A stretch of DNA of 14,752 nucleotides from Phosphoribacter sp964558825. GTDB lineage: Bacteria; Actinomycetota; Actinomycetes; Actinomycetales; Dermatophilaceae. The first letter of the stretch is position 1; every line of letters begins with the position of its first letter. The translations under genes and the position numbers were made by a program. Shown piece by piece: positions 1 through 8,591 of this stretch. The stretch lies in contig CAZLGB010000078.1 of the NCBI GenBank assembly GCA_964558825.1, positions 1-14,752 of the forward strand. The letters are read 5' to 3'. The notes beneath the pieces are model-generated. The model searched no databases and had not been told where the DNA came from. It saw nothing but the letters and a program-made list of their open reading frames with translations.

Positions 1-339
1 CGGCGCCAGGTTGCCGCCCTGCAGGCGCGCGCCCACGACCGGCTGAGCATCCGGCTGGATCGGGAGGGCGACCGGATCGCGCACCTGCGCGCGCAGGTGC
101 GCTCGCTCTCGCCGCAGTCCACCCTCGATCGGGGGTATGCCGTGCTCAGCCATCCCGACGGGCGGGTCGTGCGCGACCGCGACGAGGTCGCACCGGACGA
201 CCTGCTGCGCGCGCTGGTGGCCCGCGGCGACTTCGGCGTGCGGGTCGTCGGCTCGCCGGACATCCCTGAGCCGACGCCACGCGCCCGCCGGCGAGCTAGG
301 GTGGCGCAGCAGTCCACCGACCCGAAGGGCCCATCGTGA
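1..339 (+). CDS. xseA: Exodeoxyribonuclease VII large subunit, C-terminal part
   Basis: This is the last 112 codons of an open frame that enters from the left edge, so the start and the OB-fold and catalytic core are outside the window. What is visible is the basic, helical C-terminal region (ARAHDRLSIRLDREGDRIAHLRAQV) followed by the family's conserved end motif STLDRGYAVL and a short beta-rich tail with V..GDFGVRV. XseA is the large subunit of exonuclease VII, a cytoplasmic nuclease that degrades single-stranded DNA to oligonucleotides. A low-complexity Arg/Pro tail (TPRARRRARVAQQ) follows the conserved part. Its TGA overlaps the GTG start of xseB by four bases (GTGA), so the two subunits are probably translationally coupled. 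The identification rests on the end motif plus the neighbouring small subunit. Confidence 0.93.
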   Translation, partial: RRQVAALQARAHDRLSIRLDREGDRIAHLRAQVRSLSPQSTLDRGYAVLSHPDGRVVRDRDEVAPDDLLRALVARGDFGVRVVGSPDIPEPTPRARRRARVAQQSTDPKGPS

Positions 340-614
340 GCACGCCGTCGTCCCAGCCATCGCCGTCCGACTCGCGGCCGGCGCCCGGCGCGGCGCTGCC
401 CGACGACATCGCGAGCCTGTCCTACGAGCAGGCCCGCGATGAGCTCGTGGCGATCGTCGCCAAGCTCGAGAGCGGCCAGGTGCCACTCGAGCAGAGCATG
501 GAGCTGTGGCAGCGCGGTGAGGCGCTGGCGGCGCATTGCACCTCCTGGCTCGACCAGGCTCAGAGCCGCATCGCCGATGCCGGAGTTGTCATGCAGGTCC
601 GCGCCGACGACTGA
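336..614 (+). CDS. xseB: Exodeoxyribonuclease VII small subunit
   Basis: A 92-residue protein starting at a GTG that overlaps the xseA stop. After about 25 Ser/Pro/Ala-rich residues comes the XseB core: SYEQARDELVAIVAKLESGQVPLEQSMELWQRGEALAAHCTSWLDQAQSRI. This is the family's helical hairpin, with the typical LE.G..PLE.S...W..GE.L pattern. XseB binds the C-terminal region of XseA, several small subunits per large subunit, to form exonuclease VII. Bacterial homologues are usually 70-85 residues, so the extra length is the disordered N-terminus. The four-base overlap with xseA fixes the start. It runs convergently towards the DUF4245 gene about 100 bases downstream. Confidence 0.95.
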   Translation: MSTPSSQPSPSDSRPAPGAALPDDIASLSYEQARDELVAIVAKLESGQVPLEQSMELWQRGEALAAHCTSWLDQAQSRIADAGVVMQVRADD

Positions 615-627
615 GCCTGCGCTCGAC

Positions 628-678
628 CGCTCGCAGGGGGCCGAGCGCTCGCGGGGGGCCGACCGCCGGCCCGGGCCG
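628..678. repeat. Short tandem repeat and palindrome in the xseB/DUF4245 convergent gap
   Basis: A 17-base unit (CGCTCGCRGGGGGCCGA) at 628-644 recurs at 646-662 with one mismatch, giving an 18-base period. It is followed by a perfect 12-base palindrome CGGCCCGGGCCG at 667-678. The element lies between the stops of two convergent genes and could help termination on either strand, but there is no T-run, so that role is inference. Confidence 0.5.
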
Positions 679-715
679 ACCGCCCGCTCCGGGTCGCGCG
701 ACGCGGGCGCGTGCG

Positions 716-1279
716 TCAGCTGGAGGGCGCAGCCGGCGCCAGCAACCCGATGAAGAGGCGCAGCTCGTCGAGCCCTCCGGTGCCGCTCACCACGGTGGTC
801 ATCGTCGCGCTGCCGGTGGCAGTGGTGACCGGCTCTGCGCTGACCAGGTGGGTCTGCTTGTGCTCGTCGACACGCACCTCCCAGGTGCGTCCGGCGATCT
901 GCTGCGACCCGCTGACGCTGCTCTTGACCGTCGCCGCGTCGATCCACGACGGAGTCACGGCGACGGCCTGCTTGATGCCGACGAAGCTTCCTGCGGGAGT
1001 TGTCCAGCCCACCTGCCAGGTCGGCAGCTCGGCGAACACGGCATACCTCGCCTGGGTGGCCGACCACCCATCCGGCACCGGCTGCGGGAACAGCAGCGGC
1101 AGCCGCGTCTCCTTGACGGCAAACGCGACGGCACCGGCCGCATCGACCGGAGGTTGCTTGACCTGGTCGACCCGCGGGACGAGGGCGATGAGGCCGACGA
1201 CGAGGGCCAGCACGACGAGCAGCGACCGGATCATGTTGCTGCCCGATCCGAGGGCATATCGGCTGCGCTGCTCGCTCAC
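716..1279 (-). CDS. DUF4245 family membrane-anchored protein
   Basis: A protein of 187 residues if it starts at the GTG at 1279 (VSEQRSRYALG); an in-frame ATG at 1306 would add nine residues. Neither start has a strong ribosome binding site. I prefer the GTG because the conserved part begins there. A basic N-terminus precedes one hydrophobic segment at about residues 17-34 (IRSLLVVLALVVGLIALV), followed by an extracytoplasmic domain with PVPDGWSATQARYAV, PTWQVGWTTPAGSFVGIKQA and a late TGSATMTTVVSGTGGLDELRLFIGLL. This pattern matches the actinobacterial DUF4245 family, whose function is unknown. In mycobacteria the homologue sits next to glpX and near xseB-xseA, so the neighbourhood agrees. 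Here it is divergent from a sugar kinase. Confidence 0.85.
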   Translation of the reverse strand: MSEQRSRYALGSGSNMIRSLLVVLALVVGLIALVPRVDQVKQPPVDAAGAVAFAVKETRLPLLFPQPVPDGWSATQARYAVFAELPTWQVGWTTPAGSFVGIKQAVAVTPSWIDAATVKSSVSGSQQIAGRTWEVRVDEHKQTHLVSAEPVTTATGSATMTTVVSGTGGLDELRLFIGLLAPAAPSS

Positions 1280-1360
1280 GGACCCATCGTCGCGGACCGG
1301 ACGCATCGTCACCAAACCGGGATGTGATCCTGCGGAGCGGCGCGCAGCGCCGGGCAATAG

Positions 1361-1375
1361 CCTGACCTGACCTGA
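1361..1375. repeat. CCTGA triplet repeat upstream of the sugar kinase
   Basis: Three perfect head-to-tail copies of CCTGA occupy 1361-1375 in the divergent DUF4245/kinase gap, about 20 bases before the kinase start and just upstream of its Shine-Dalgarno. It could be a chance microrepeat or part of a regulator site; nothing in the sequence decides. Confidence 0.4.
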
Positions 1376-1397
1376 CCATGACCAGCCTGGAGGCTCG

Positions 1398-2336
1398 ATG
1401 ACCCACGCCGCACCGGCCGTCCTCGTCGTCGGCGAGGCCCTTGTCGATGCCGTCGTCAAGGGTGGCCAGACCACCGCCGAGCACGTCGGCGGCAGCCCGG
1501 CCAATGTGGCCTTCGGGCTCGGGGCGCTGGGCCACGACGTGTCGCTGGCGAGCTGGTTCGGGTCCGACGAGCGGGGCGACCGGATCGCGGCCAAGTGCGC
1601 CGAGAAGGGCGTCCGGGTCGTGGCAGGCAGCCGCGGCGCCGAGCACACGAGCGTCGCCTACGCGAGCATCGACGCCCACGGCCAGGCGAGCTACACCTTC
1701 GACCTCACCTGGACCGTGCCGGACCTCTCGAGCCTGACCGACGTCGGCCACCTGCACACCGGCAGCATCGCCGCGACCATCGAGCCCGGCGGCACCCAGG
1801 TGCTCGAGGCGATCCAGGCCAAGCACGCCCACGCGACGATCTCCTACGACCCCAACATGCGCCCCAGCCTCATGGGCTCGGCCGACGACGTGCGCGCCCG
1901 GGTCGAGGCGCTCGTCGGGCTCTCCGATGTCGTCAAGGCCAGCGACGAGGACGTCCAGTGGCTCTACCCCGGAGCCTTCCTCCCCGACGTGCTGCGGCGC
2001 TGGGAGGCGCTCGGGGCGGCCCTCGTCGTCGTCACCCGGGGCGGCAAGGGCGCGGTGTATGCCGTGCGCTCGGCTGGTGCGACCGAGGTCACCACCGTGC
2101 CGGCCCGGGCCACGACCGTCATCGACACCGTGGGTGCGGGCGACTCCTTCATGGCCGGGCTGGTGTCCGGGCTGCTCGATCAGGGCTACCTCGGCGGCCC
2201 CGACGCCCGCGCCCGGCTCGCGACGGCCGGGATCGACGACGTGCGGGCCTCGGTCGACCGCGCGTTGCGCACCTCGGGCATCACCGTCGGGCATGCCGGC
2301 GCCTACGCCCCCACCCGGGCCGAGCTCGGGAGCTGA
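1398..2336 (+). CDS. PfkB family carbohydrate kinase (fructokinase-like)
   Basis: A 312-residue cytoplasmic sugar kinase of the ribokinase/PfkB fold. The N-terminal strand VLVVGEALVD leads to the substrate-binding signature GGSPANVAFGLGALG at residues 31-45. DPNMRP lies at 151-156, the nucleotide-site strand VVTRGGKGA at 211-219, and the second PfkB signature DTVGAGDSFMAG at 243-254, with Asp249 the expected catalytic base. Length and motifs fit fructokinases (ATP + D-fructose to fructose 6-phosphate), but PfkB members are poorly separable by sequence and the true sugar is not certain. The ATG at 1398 has a GGAGG four bases upstream. Its stop is 62 bases before the fumarase start. In mycobacteria glpX, not a kinase, occupies the position next to DUF4245. 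Confidence 0.93.
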   Translation: MTHAAPAVLVVGEALVDAVVKGGQTTAEHVGGSPANVAFGLGALGHDVSLASWFGSDERGDRIAAKCAEKGVRVVAGSRGAEHTSVAYASIDAHGQASYTFDLTWTVPDLSSLTDVGHLHTGSIAATIEPGGTQVLEAIQAKHAHATISYDPNMRPSLMGSADDVRARVEALVGLSDVVKASDEDVQWLYPGAFLPDVLRRWEALGAALVVVTRGGKGAVYAVRSAGATEVTTVPARATTVIDTVGAGDSFMAGLVSGLLDQGYLGGPDARARLATAGIDDVRASVDRALRTSGITVGHAGAYAPTRAELGS

Positions 2337-2360
2337 GGGCGGGCCGGCGGCTCCTATGCT
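2333..2360 (+). promoter_or_regulatory. Possible promoter in front of the fumarase gene
   Basis: CTGAGG at 2333-2338 and TATGCT at 2355-2360 are spaced 16 bases apart in the kinase/fumarase gap, about 40 bases before the fumarase start. The hexamers resemble sigma-70 type boxes only partly, so the site is tentative; the gene may equally be read through from the kinase. Confidence 0.3.
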
Positions 2361-2398
2361 GGGAACCACCGCCACTGCCGCCGACGAAGAGGTTGATG

Positions 2399-4093
<1,695 letters not shown>

Positions 4094-4095
4094 CG

Positions 4096-4758
4096 ATGTC
4101 CAGGCAGCGGCCCCAGCCCGGCACGCGCCCGACCACACCGACCCAGGCGTGGGCCGTGCTCGCCGCCGGCAACGCCCGGTTCATGGCCGGTGAACGCGAA
4201 CACCCCAACCAGGACATCCACGACCGGCACAAGCTCGCCGCCAAACAGCGGCCCTTCGCGGTCTTCTTCGGGTGCGCCGACAGCCGGGTCGCCGCCGAGA
4301 TCATCTTCGACCAGGGTCTCGGTGACCTGTTCGTCGTCCGCACGGCCGGCCATGTCGTCGACTCGAGCGTGCTCGGCTCGATGGAGTTCGGGGTGGGCGT
4401 GCTGCAGATCCCGCTCATCGTCGTGCTCGGCCACGACTCCTGCGGTGCGGTCAACGCGGCCGTCGACGCCTTCCAAACCGGGGACATGCCAACGGGATTC
4501 GTCCGTGACATCGTCGAGCGGGTGACTCCCAGCGTCCTCGCCGCCAGCAAGCACGGCGAGGCCGGCATCGACCAGATCGAGGCCGAGCACGTGCGGCAGA
4601 CGGCCCGGCTGCTCGCGGAGCGCTCGCACCTCATCGCCGACCGGATCGCCGCCGGCACCCTGGGGATCGTCGGGGCGACCTACAACCTCCGCGAGGGTCA
4701 GGCCCGGGTGGTCGACGCCCTCGGGGTGCGCGTCGAGGCCACCACCACGAGCCCCTGA
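4096..4758 (+). CDS. Beta-class carbonic anhydrase
   Basis: A 220-residue zinc enzyme that hydrates CO2 to bicarbonate in the cytoplasm. The beta-class fingerprints are plain: FFGCADSRV with Cys60, Asp62 and Arg64, and VLGHDSCGAV with His113 and Cys116. Cys60, His113 and Cys116 are the expected zinc ligands and Asp62-Arg64 the dyad that controls access to the zinc. VRTAGHVVDSSVLGSMEFGV and the C-terminal LGIVGATYNLREGQARVV also match the family. The ATG lies two bases after the fumarase stop with no clear ribosome binding site of its own, so translation is probably coupled to the fumarase. The pairing may supply bicarbonate to carboxylation steps around the TCA cycle, which is inference. Confidence 0.96.
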   Translation: MSRQRPQPGTRPTTPTQAWAVLAAGNARFMAGEREHPNQDIHDRHKLAAKQRPFAVFFGCADSRVAAEIIFDQGLGDLFVVRTAGHVVDSSVLGSMEFGVGVLQIPLIVVLGHDSCGAVNAAVDAFQTGDMPTGFVRDIVERVTPSVLAASKHGEAGIDQIEAEHVRQTARLLAERSHLIADRIAAGTLGIVGATYNLREGQARVVDALGVRVEATTTSP

Positions 4759-4795
4759 GCGGCCGGTGAGCGACCGGTGAGCGGCAGTGGTGAGG
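4752..4795. repeat. Imperfect 11-base tandem repeat at a gene junction
   Basis: CCGGTGAGCG occurs at 4763-4772 and again at 4774-4783, an 11-base period, flanked by looser copies (CCCTGAGCGG before, CAGTGGTGAGG after). The array contains the carbonic anhydrase stop, several GTG codons and the GGTGAGG that may serve as ribosome binding site for the next gene. Confidence 0.55.
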
Positions 4796-4803
4796 CATCG
4801 GGG

Positions 4804-5772
4804 GTGACGGCACCGGCATACGACCATGTGGTGCTCACGCGTTTCAGCGTGCTCATCCGGGGTCAGCGTGAGCTCATGCCGGCCGAGTGGCTGCGCTATC
4901 GCCTCGCCTTCTTCTACGACACGGCATACCCCAGCGTCACCCGACAGCGTGGTGCGCACCAGCCGGTCAGCTGGCTGGTCTTCTGTGACGAGCGCTGCCC
5001 CGACGACGTGCGCGAGACGATCGAGGACCTCGCCGTCGGCGCCTTCACACCCGTCTGGACGCGAGCCCCCTTCCGGGAGATCCACCAACACCACGTGGCC
5101 CAGCTGGCCGCGGCGCCCGCGCTGGTGACGACGCGGCTGGACTCCGACGACGCCCTCGCCGTCGACTTCCTCGCAACCGTGCAGCGGGAGGCGGCGCGTC
5201 ACCTCACCAGTGAGCGTCGTGACGAGGCGCTCTTCGTCGACTTCCCGGTGGGGGTGCAGATCGACCGGACGGGCGCGGTCTATCGCGGTTCGATCGCCTC
5301 GAGTCCCTTTCTCAGCCTCATCGAGCGCCGGATGCCGTCCGACGGAGTCGAGGGCGGGCTCCCCCAGACCGTCTTCGCCGTCCGCCATCCGATCGCGCGG
5401 ACCCGCGCCCCCATGCGGGTCGTGTCGGCGCCGCCGATGTGGCTGCAGACGATGCACGGGGCCAACGTCCGCAATGTCGTCACCGGTCGACGAGTCCATC
5501 CCCGGGTCGTCGCGCGACGATTCGACATCGAGCTCGACTATCGCCGGACGCTGCCGCGGTGGGAGCTCGTGCGCGAGCAGGCCGCCGACGCCGCACGCCA
5601 CGCCCGGATGTATGCCGCCCACCCCGGCCAGCTGCTCATGTCGGCCGAGGCGACCTATCGACGAGCGCGCGGCACCCACGACCTGGCGCAGTCAGCAGCG
5701 GCCGTCGGATGGGCGGAGCGACTCAAGCCGATGGCGCGTCGCCTCGGCTACCAGCCGAATCACCCCTGGTAG
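4804..5772 (+). CDS. Putative rhamnosyltransferase-like protein
   Basis: A protein of 322 residues from the GTG at 4804; a GTG at 4777 in the same frame would give 331. I chose 4804 because GGTGAGG stands eight bases before it and the conserved sequence (YDHVVLTRFSVLI) begins just after. The order of motifs (LTRFSV, WLVFCDERCP, TTRLDSDDAL at about 109-118, the aspartates being the likely nucleotide-sugar/metal site, then PPMWLQTMHGANV) resembles the 'putative rhamnosyl transferase' family (PF11316), a GT-A like glycosyltransferase group. No signal peptide or membrane helix is seen. The sugar and acceptor are unknown, and no other cell-surface polysaccharide genes surround it. It is 45 bases behind carbonic anhydrase and convergent with the DUF308 gene. 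Confidence 0.8.
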   Translation: MTAPAYDHVVLTRFSVLIRGQRELMPAEWLRYRLAFFYDTAYPSVTRQRGAHQPVSWLVFCDERCPDDVRETIEDLAVGAFTPVWTRAPFREIHQHHVAQLAAAPALVTTRLDSDDALAVDFLATVQREAARHLTSERRDEALFVDFPVGVQIDRTGAVYRGSIASSPFLSLIERRMPSDGVEGGLPQTVFAVRHPIARTRAPMRVVSAPPMWLQTMHGANVRNVVTGRRVHPRVVARRFDIELDYRRTLPRWELVREQAADAARHARMYAAHPGQLLMSAEATYRRARGTHDLAQSAAAVGWAERLKPMARRLGYQPNHPW

Positions 5773-5790
5773 CCGCAGCGCGCGGGCCGC

Positions 5791-5804
5791 GACGGCGCGC
5801 CGTC
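5791..5804. terminator. Palindrome between convergent genes, possible bidirectional terminator
   Basis: GACGGCGCGCCGTC is a perfect 14-base palindrome lying in the 43-base gap between the stops of the glycosyltransferase and the DUF308 gene. It could form a short GC stem on either transcript. No T-run follows, so function as a terminator is only suggested by its position. Confidence 0.4.
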
Positions 5805-5815
5805 CGACGAGCTCG

Positions 5816-6367
5816 TCAGCCCTGGGCTTCGCCCAGCCGTTTGAGCTCCGAGCGGGCCATCCATCCAGCGACGACCGCGAAGATGCCCCAGAAGATCGCG
5901 AGCATCCCGAGCCAGGTGGCGATCGCCAAGGCCGACACCCCGGGATGGGACGCGAAGATCCAGCCCGCGATGATCCACAGCACACCACCGAGCAACAGCA
6001 GCCACCGGGCGTTGCCCGCGCCGCCGCCAAAGGCCGACACGATCTCGAGGATGCCCCGAGCGATGAGCCAGAGTCCGAGCACCCAGGTCAATGCCTCGGC
6101 ACTGGAGATCGGGCGAAAGACGGCCAAGAGGCCTGCCAGGACACCGACGATGCCCGTGAGGATGAAGAAGAGCTTTGCCGACGCCCCGATCGGTTGGAAC
6201 GCCATGCCCAGTGCGGCGATGCCGTCGGCGAGCGCATAGATGCCCCAGAGGATCACCAGGGCCAGCGCCGTGGTCACCGGCCATGCCACCCCGAGGATGC
6301 CGAAGATGATGGCCAGCACCCCCATGACGATCATCGTCGTGGCCGACCTGTGGGCGAGTGCTCTCAT
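5816..6367 (-). CDS. DUF308/HdeD-type six-helix membrane protein
   Basis: A 183-residue, strongly hydrophobic protein with about six membrane helices (roughly residues 11-29, 32-55, 65-84, 92-113, 121-139, 144-168). They form three helix pairs with recurring patterns of the kind G.L.I.FGI.....P, as in the DUF308 repeat of HdeD-like proteins. E. coli HdeD is linked to acid resistance, but actinobacterial members have no established role. The N-terminus is short and basic (MRALAHRS) and the C-terminus is a charged cytoplasmic tail (ARSELKRLGEAQG). The ATG at 6367 has GGAGG seven bases upstream, which settles the start. The gene stands alone, downstream of glmM on the same strand and separated from it by 161 bases containing a hairpin. 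Confidence 0.88.
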   Translation of the reverse strand: MRALAHRSATTMIVMGVLAIIFGILGVAWPVTTALALVILWGIYALADGIAALGMAFQPIGASAKLFFILTGIVGVLAGLLAVFRPISSAEALTWVLGLWLIARGILEIVSAFGGGAGNARWLLLLGGVLWIIAGWIFASHPGVSALAIATWLGMLAIFWGIFAVVAGWMARSELKRLGEAQG

Positions 6368-6501
6368 CGTCCTGCCTCCGATCCGCGGGGAATCCCGGAC
6401 GTAGGCGGTCGGCCTGGTGTGCGCCGAAGCCGCTTCCAGCGTATGGGAGCGAGCGCGCGGACGCAGAAGATGACGAGGCGGCCCGACGCGACGACGCCCC
6501 C

Positions 6502-6522
6502 CGCTCGACGGGCGATCGAGCG
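6502..6522 (-). terminator. Candidate terminator hairpin after glmM
   Basis: CGCTCGA at 6502-6508 and TCGAGCG at 6516-6522 form a perfect 7-base stem with a 7-base loop, beginning six bases past the glmM stop. On the minus strand it is followed by a G-run and not by T residues, so it is a weak intrinsic terminator candidate. Confidence 0.45.
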
Positions 6523-6528
6523 AGGGAG

Positions 6529-7884
6529 TCAGCTCGGCACGAGGGCCAGGCGCGCCTTGACCACGGCCGCCAGCTCGTCGGCGACGGCGTGGGCGCGCTC
6601 AATGTCAGCGGCCTCGACCATGACCCGCACCAGCGGCTCGGTGCCCGACTTGCGCAGCAGCACCCGCCCCGAGCCGGCCAGCTCCCGCTCGGCGTCGGCG
6701 ACCGCGGCCGCCACCGTCGGGTCGGTGTCGACCGCGTCCTTGTCGACTCCCCGGACGTTGACGAGGACCTGCGGCAAGCGGGTCATCACCGCGGCGAGGT
6801 CGGCGAGCGACTGGTGGGTCTGGGCCACCCGCGAGGCGAGCATGAGCCCGGTGAGCACGCCGTCACCGGTCGTGCCGTGGTCGAGGAAGATCACGTGCCC
6901 GGACTGCTCGCCGCCGAGGGAGAATCCGCCGGCCTTCATGTCCTCGAGGACATAGCGGTCGCCGACCGCGGTCTGGCGCACCGTGATCCGCTCGCGCTCC
7001 ATCGCCTGCAACATGCCGAGATTGCTCATCACCGTGGCGACGACGGTGTCCTCGCGCAGCGTGCCGCGGTCGCGCATGGCCAGGGCGAGGATGCACATGA
7101 TCTGGTCGCCGTCGACGATGTTGCCGTGACCGTCGACCGCAAGGCACCGGTCGGCATCCCCGTCGTGGGCGATCCCGAGGTTGGCGGCGTTCTCGACGAC
7201 CGCGCGCTGGAGGCGGGCCAGATGGGTCGAGCCGTAGCCGTCGTTGATGTTGAGCCCGGTCGGGTCGGCCCCGATGACCGTGACATAGGCGCCCGCCTCG
7301 CGGAAGGCCCAGGGCGACACCATCGACGACGCGCCGTGCGCCGCGTCGACGACGACGTGCAGCCCCTCGAGCCGATGCGGCAGCACGGTGAGCAGATGGC
7401 GGACATAGCGCTGGTCGCCGTCGACGAGCCGGCGGATGCGCCCCACGGCGGCACCGGTCGGGCGCTCCCACGGCTCACGCATGCGGGCCTCGATGGCGTC
7501 CTCGATGACGTCGTCGAGCTTGTGCCCGCCGCGGGCGAAGAACTTGATGCCGTTGTCGGGCATCGGGTTGTGCGACGCCGAGAGCATGACGCCGAGGTCG
7601 GCTCCCAGGTCGGCGGTGAGGAAGGCGATGGCCGGCGTGGGCAGCACGCCCGCGTCGAAGACGTCGACGCCGGCCGAGGCCAGCCCCGCCATGACGGCCG
7701 CCCCGAGGAACTCACCCGATGCCCGCCCGTCCGTGCCGACGACGGCGAAGGGCCGGTGCCCGGCGAACTCCCCCGATTCGGCCAGCACGTGGGCGGCCGC
7801 GACCGAGAGGTCCAGAGCCAGCTCAGCGGTGATGTCGTGGTTTGCCAGGCCGCGGACGCCGTCCGTGCCGAAGAGCCGTCCCAC
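6529..7884 (-). CDS. glmM: Phosphoglucosamine mutase
   Basis: A 451-residue cytoplasmic enzyme converting glucosamine 6-phosphate to glucosamine 1-phosphate, the step leading to UDP-GlcNAc for peptidoglycan. It begins VGRLFGTDGVRG, the standard GlmM N-terminus. The phosphoserine loop LSASHNPMPDNGIK places the catalytic Ser at 104. The Mg-binding loop DGDADR is at 241-246, the sugar-specificity loop GGEQSGH at 324-330, and the phosphate-binding RKSGTEPLVRVM at 411-422. The frame is open 60 bases further upstream, but I place the start at the GTG at 7884. It has AAAGGA six bases upstream and gives normal family length. It follows rplM-rpsI, the actinobacterial order, but a strong hairpin lies between, so it probably has its own promoter in the 203-base gap. 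Confidence 0.97.
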   Translation of the reverse strand: MGRLFGTDGVRGLANHDITAELALDLSVAAAHVLAESGEFAGHRPFAVVGTDGRASGEFLGAAVMAGLASAGVDVFDAGVLPTPAIAFLTADLGADLGVMLSASHNPMPDNGIKFFARGGHKLDDVIEDAIEARMREPWERPTGAAVGRIRRLVDGDQRYVRHLLTVLPHRLEGLHVVVDAAHGASSMVSPWAFREAGAYVTVIGADPTGLNINDGYGSTHLARLQRAVVENAANLGIAHDGDADRCLAVDGHGNIVDGDQIMCILALAMRDRGTLREDTVVATVMSNLGMLQAMERERITVRQTAVGDRYVLEDMKAGGFSLGGEQSGHVIFLDHGTTGDGVLTGLMLASRVAQTHQSLADLAAVMTRLPQVLVNVRGVDKDAVDTDPTVAAAVADAERELAGSGRVLLRKSGTEPLVRVMVEAADIERAHAVADELAAVVKARLALVPS

Positions 7885-7908
7885 GCCTCGTCCTTTCCGC
7901 ACCCGGTC

Positions 7909-7982
7909 GTATGCCGTGTGCCGCCGCCGCAGCGGCCTCGCCACTTCTCTGCCACCTCGCGCGGTGCCGTGTCACGGCATAC
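7909..7982. promoter_or_regulatory. Inverted repeat pair upstream of glmM
   Basis: GTATGCCGTG at 7909-7918 is matched by its exact reverse complement CACGGCATAC at 7973-7982, 54 bases apart. The right arm is also part of a compact inverted repeat, GCCGTG-T-CACGGC at 7966-7978. Both lie in the glmM 5' region. They may bind a regulator or fold in the mRNA. Both arms contain the window-wide GTATGCCG octamer. Confidence 0.45.
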
Positions 7983-8018
7983 CCCCGAGGGGTCGGTCTG
8001 CCCACTGTAAAGACGCGC

Positions 8019-8061
8019 CGAGGGCGGTCGCGGTTGCCACTCGCAACCGCGACCGCCCTCG
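8019..8061 (-). terminator. Strong hairpin terminator of the rplM-rpsI operon
   Basis: A perfect stem of 19 base pairs: GAGGGCGGTCGCGGTTGC at 8020-8037 with its exact complement at 8043-8060, plus a C-G pair at 8019/8061 and a 5-base loop CACTC. It starts 26 bases after the rpsI stop. On the minus strand the downstream sequence is GGCGCGTCTTTACAG, so the T-run is short and offset. The long uninterrupted stem is the most convincing terminator in the window. Confidence 0.85.
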
Positions 8062-8087
8062 CCGTCAGGCCGACCTTGCGCGCAAGA

Positions 8088-8591
8088 TCAGCGCTTGCTG
8101 TACTGCGGAGCCTTGCGGGCCTTCTTGAGACCGGCCTTCTTGCGCTCGGGCACGCGAGCGTCCCGGGTGAGGAAGCCGGCCTTCTTCAGCGCCGGACGGT
8201 TGAGCTCCTCGTCGACCCCGTTGAGCGCACGGGCGACACCGAGGCGGACCGCGCCGGCCTGACCCGAGGGGCCACCACCGTGGACGCGGACGAGCACGTC
8301 ATAGGCACCGTCGAGCTCGAGGACCTTGAGCGGCTCGTTGACGAGCTGCTGGTGGACCTTGTTGGGGAAGTAGGAGTCGAGCGTGCGGCCGTTGACCGTC
8401 CACTCGCCGGTGCCGGGGACGATGCGCACCCGGGCGATGGCCTGCTTGCGCCGACCGGTGGCGCCACCGGGAGCCGAGGCCGAGGGCTTGCGCGCGGGGG
8501 CGCCCGCCGGGGTGGCCGACGTCTCGGTCGTGTACTCGGAGAGCTCCGGCTCGTCGACGTCGAGCTCGAGGTCGAGGGAGTTGTCAGCCAT
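8088..8591 (-). CDS. rpsI: 30S ribosomal protein S9
   Basis: A 167-residue S9. About 40 N-terminal residues are acidic then Ala/Pro-rich and look disordered, an extension over the roughly 130-residue E. coli protein that is usual in actinobacteria. The conserved fold begins at TGRRKQAIARVRIVPGTGEWTVNGR and continues through YFPNKVHQQLVNEPL, VHGGGPSGQAGAVRLGVARAL and the invariant basic tail KKARKAPQYSKR that reaches the ribosomal P site. The ATG overlaps the last base of the rplM stop (TAATG), so translation is coupled to L13 and the two proteins are made together. A strong hairpin follows the gene. Confidence 0.98.
   Translation of the reverse strand: MADNSLDLELDVDEPELSEYTTETSATPAGAPARKPSASAPGGATGRRKQAIARVRIVPGTGEWTVNGRTLDSYFPNKVHQQLVNEPLKVLELDGAYDVLVRVHGGGPSGQAGAVRLGVARALNGVDEELNRPALKKAGFLTRDARVPERKKAGLKKARKAPQYSKR

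Noticed and set aside
1595..2398. Very long upstream extension of the fumarase frame through the kinase gene
   Set aside because: The extension overlaps the kinase in another frame, is Arg/Pro-rich as expected of a GC-rich shadow, and the ribosome binding site and family start lie at 2386-2399.
5210..8010. Long plus-strand open frames opposite DUF308 and glmM
   Set aside because: Low-complexity composition typical of GC-rich antisense frames; the minus strand has proper motifs and ribosome binding sites.
8075..8086. CTTGCGCGCAAG palindrome after rpsI as a separate terminator
   Set aside because: Too short a stem without a loop, and a far stronger hairpin lies immediately downstream.
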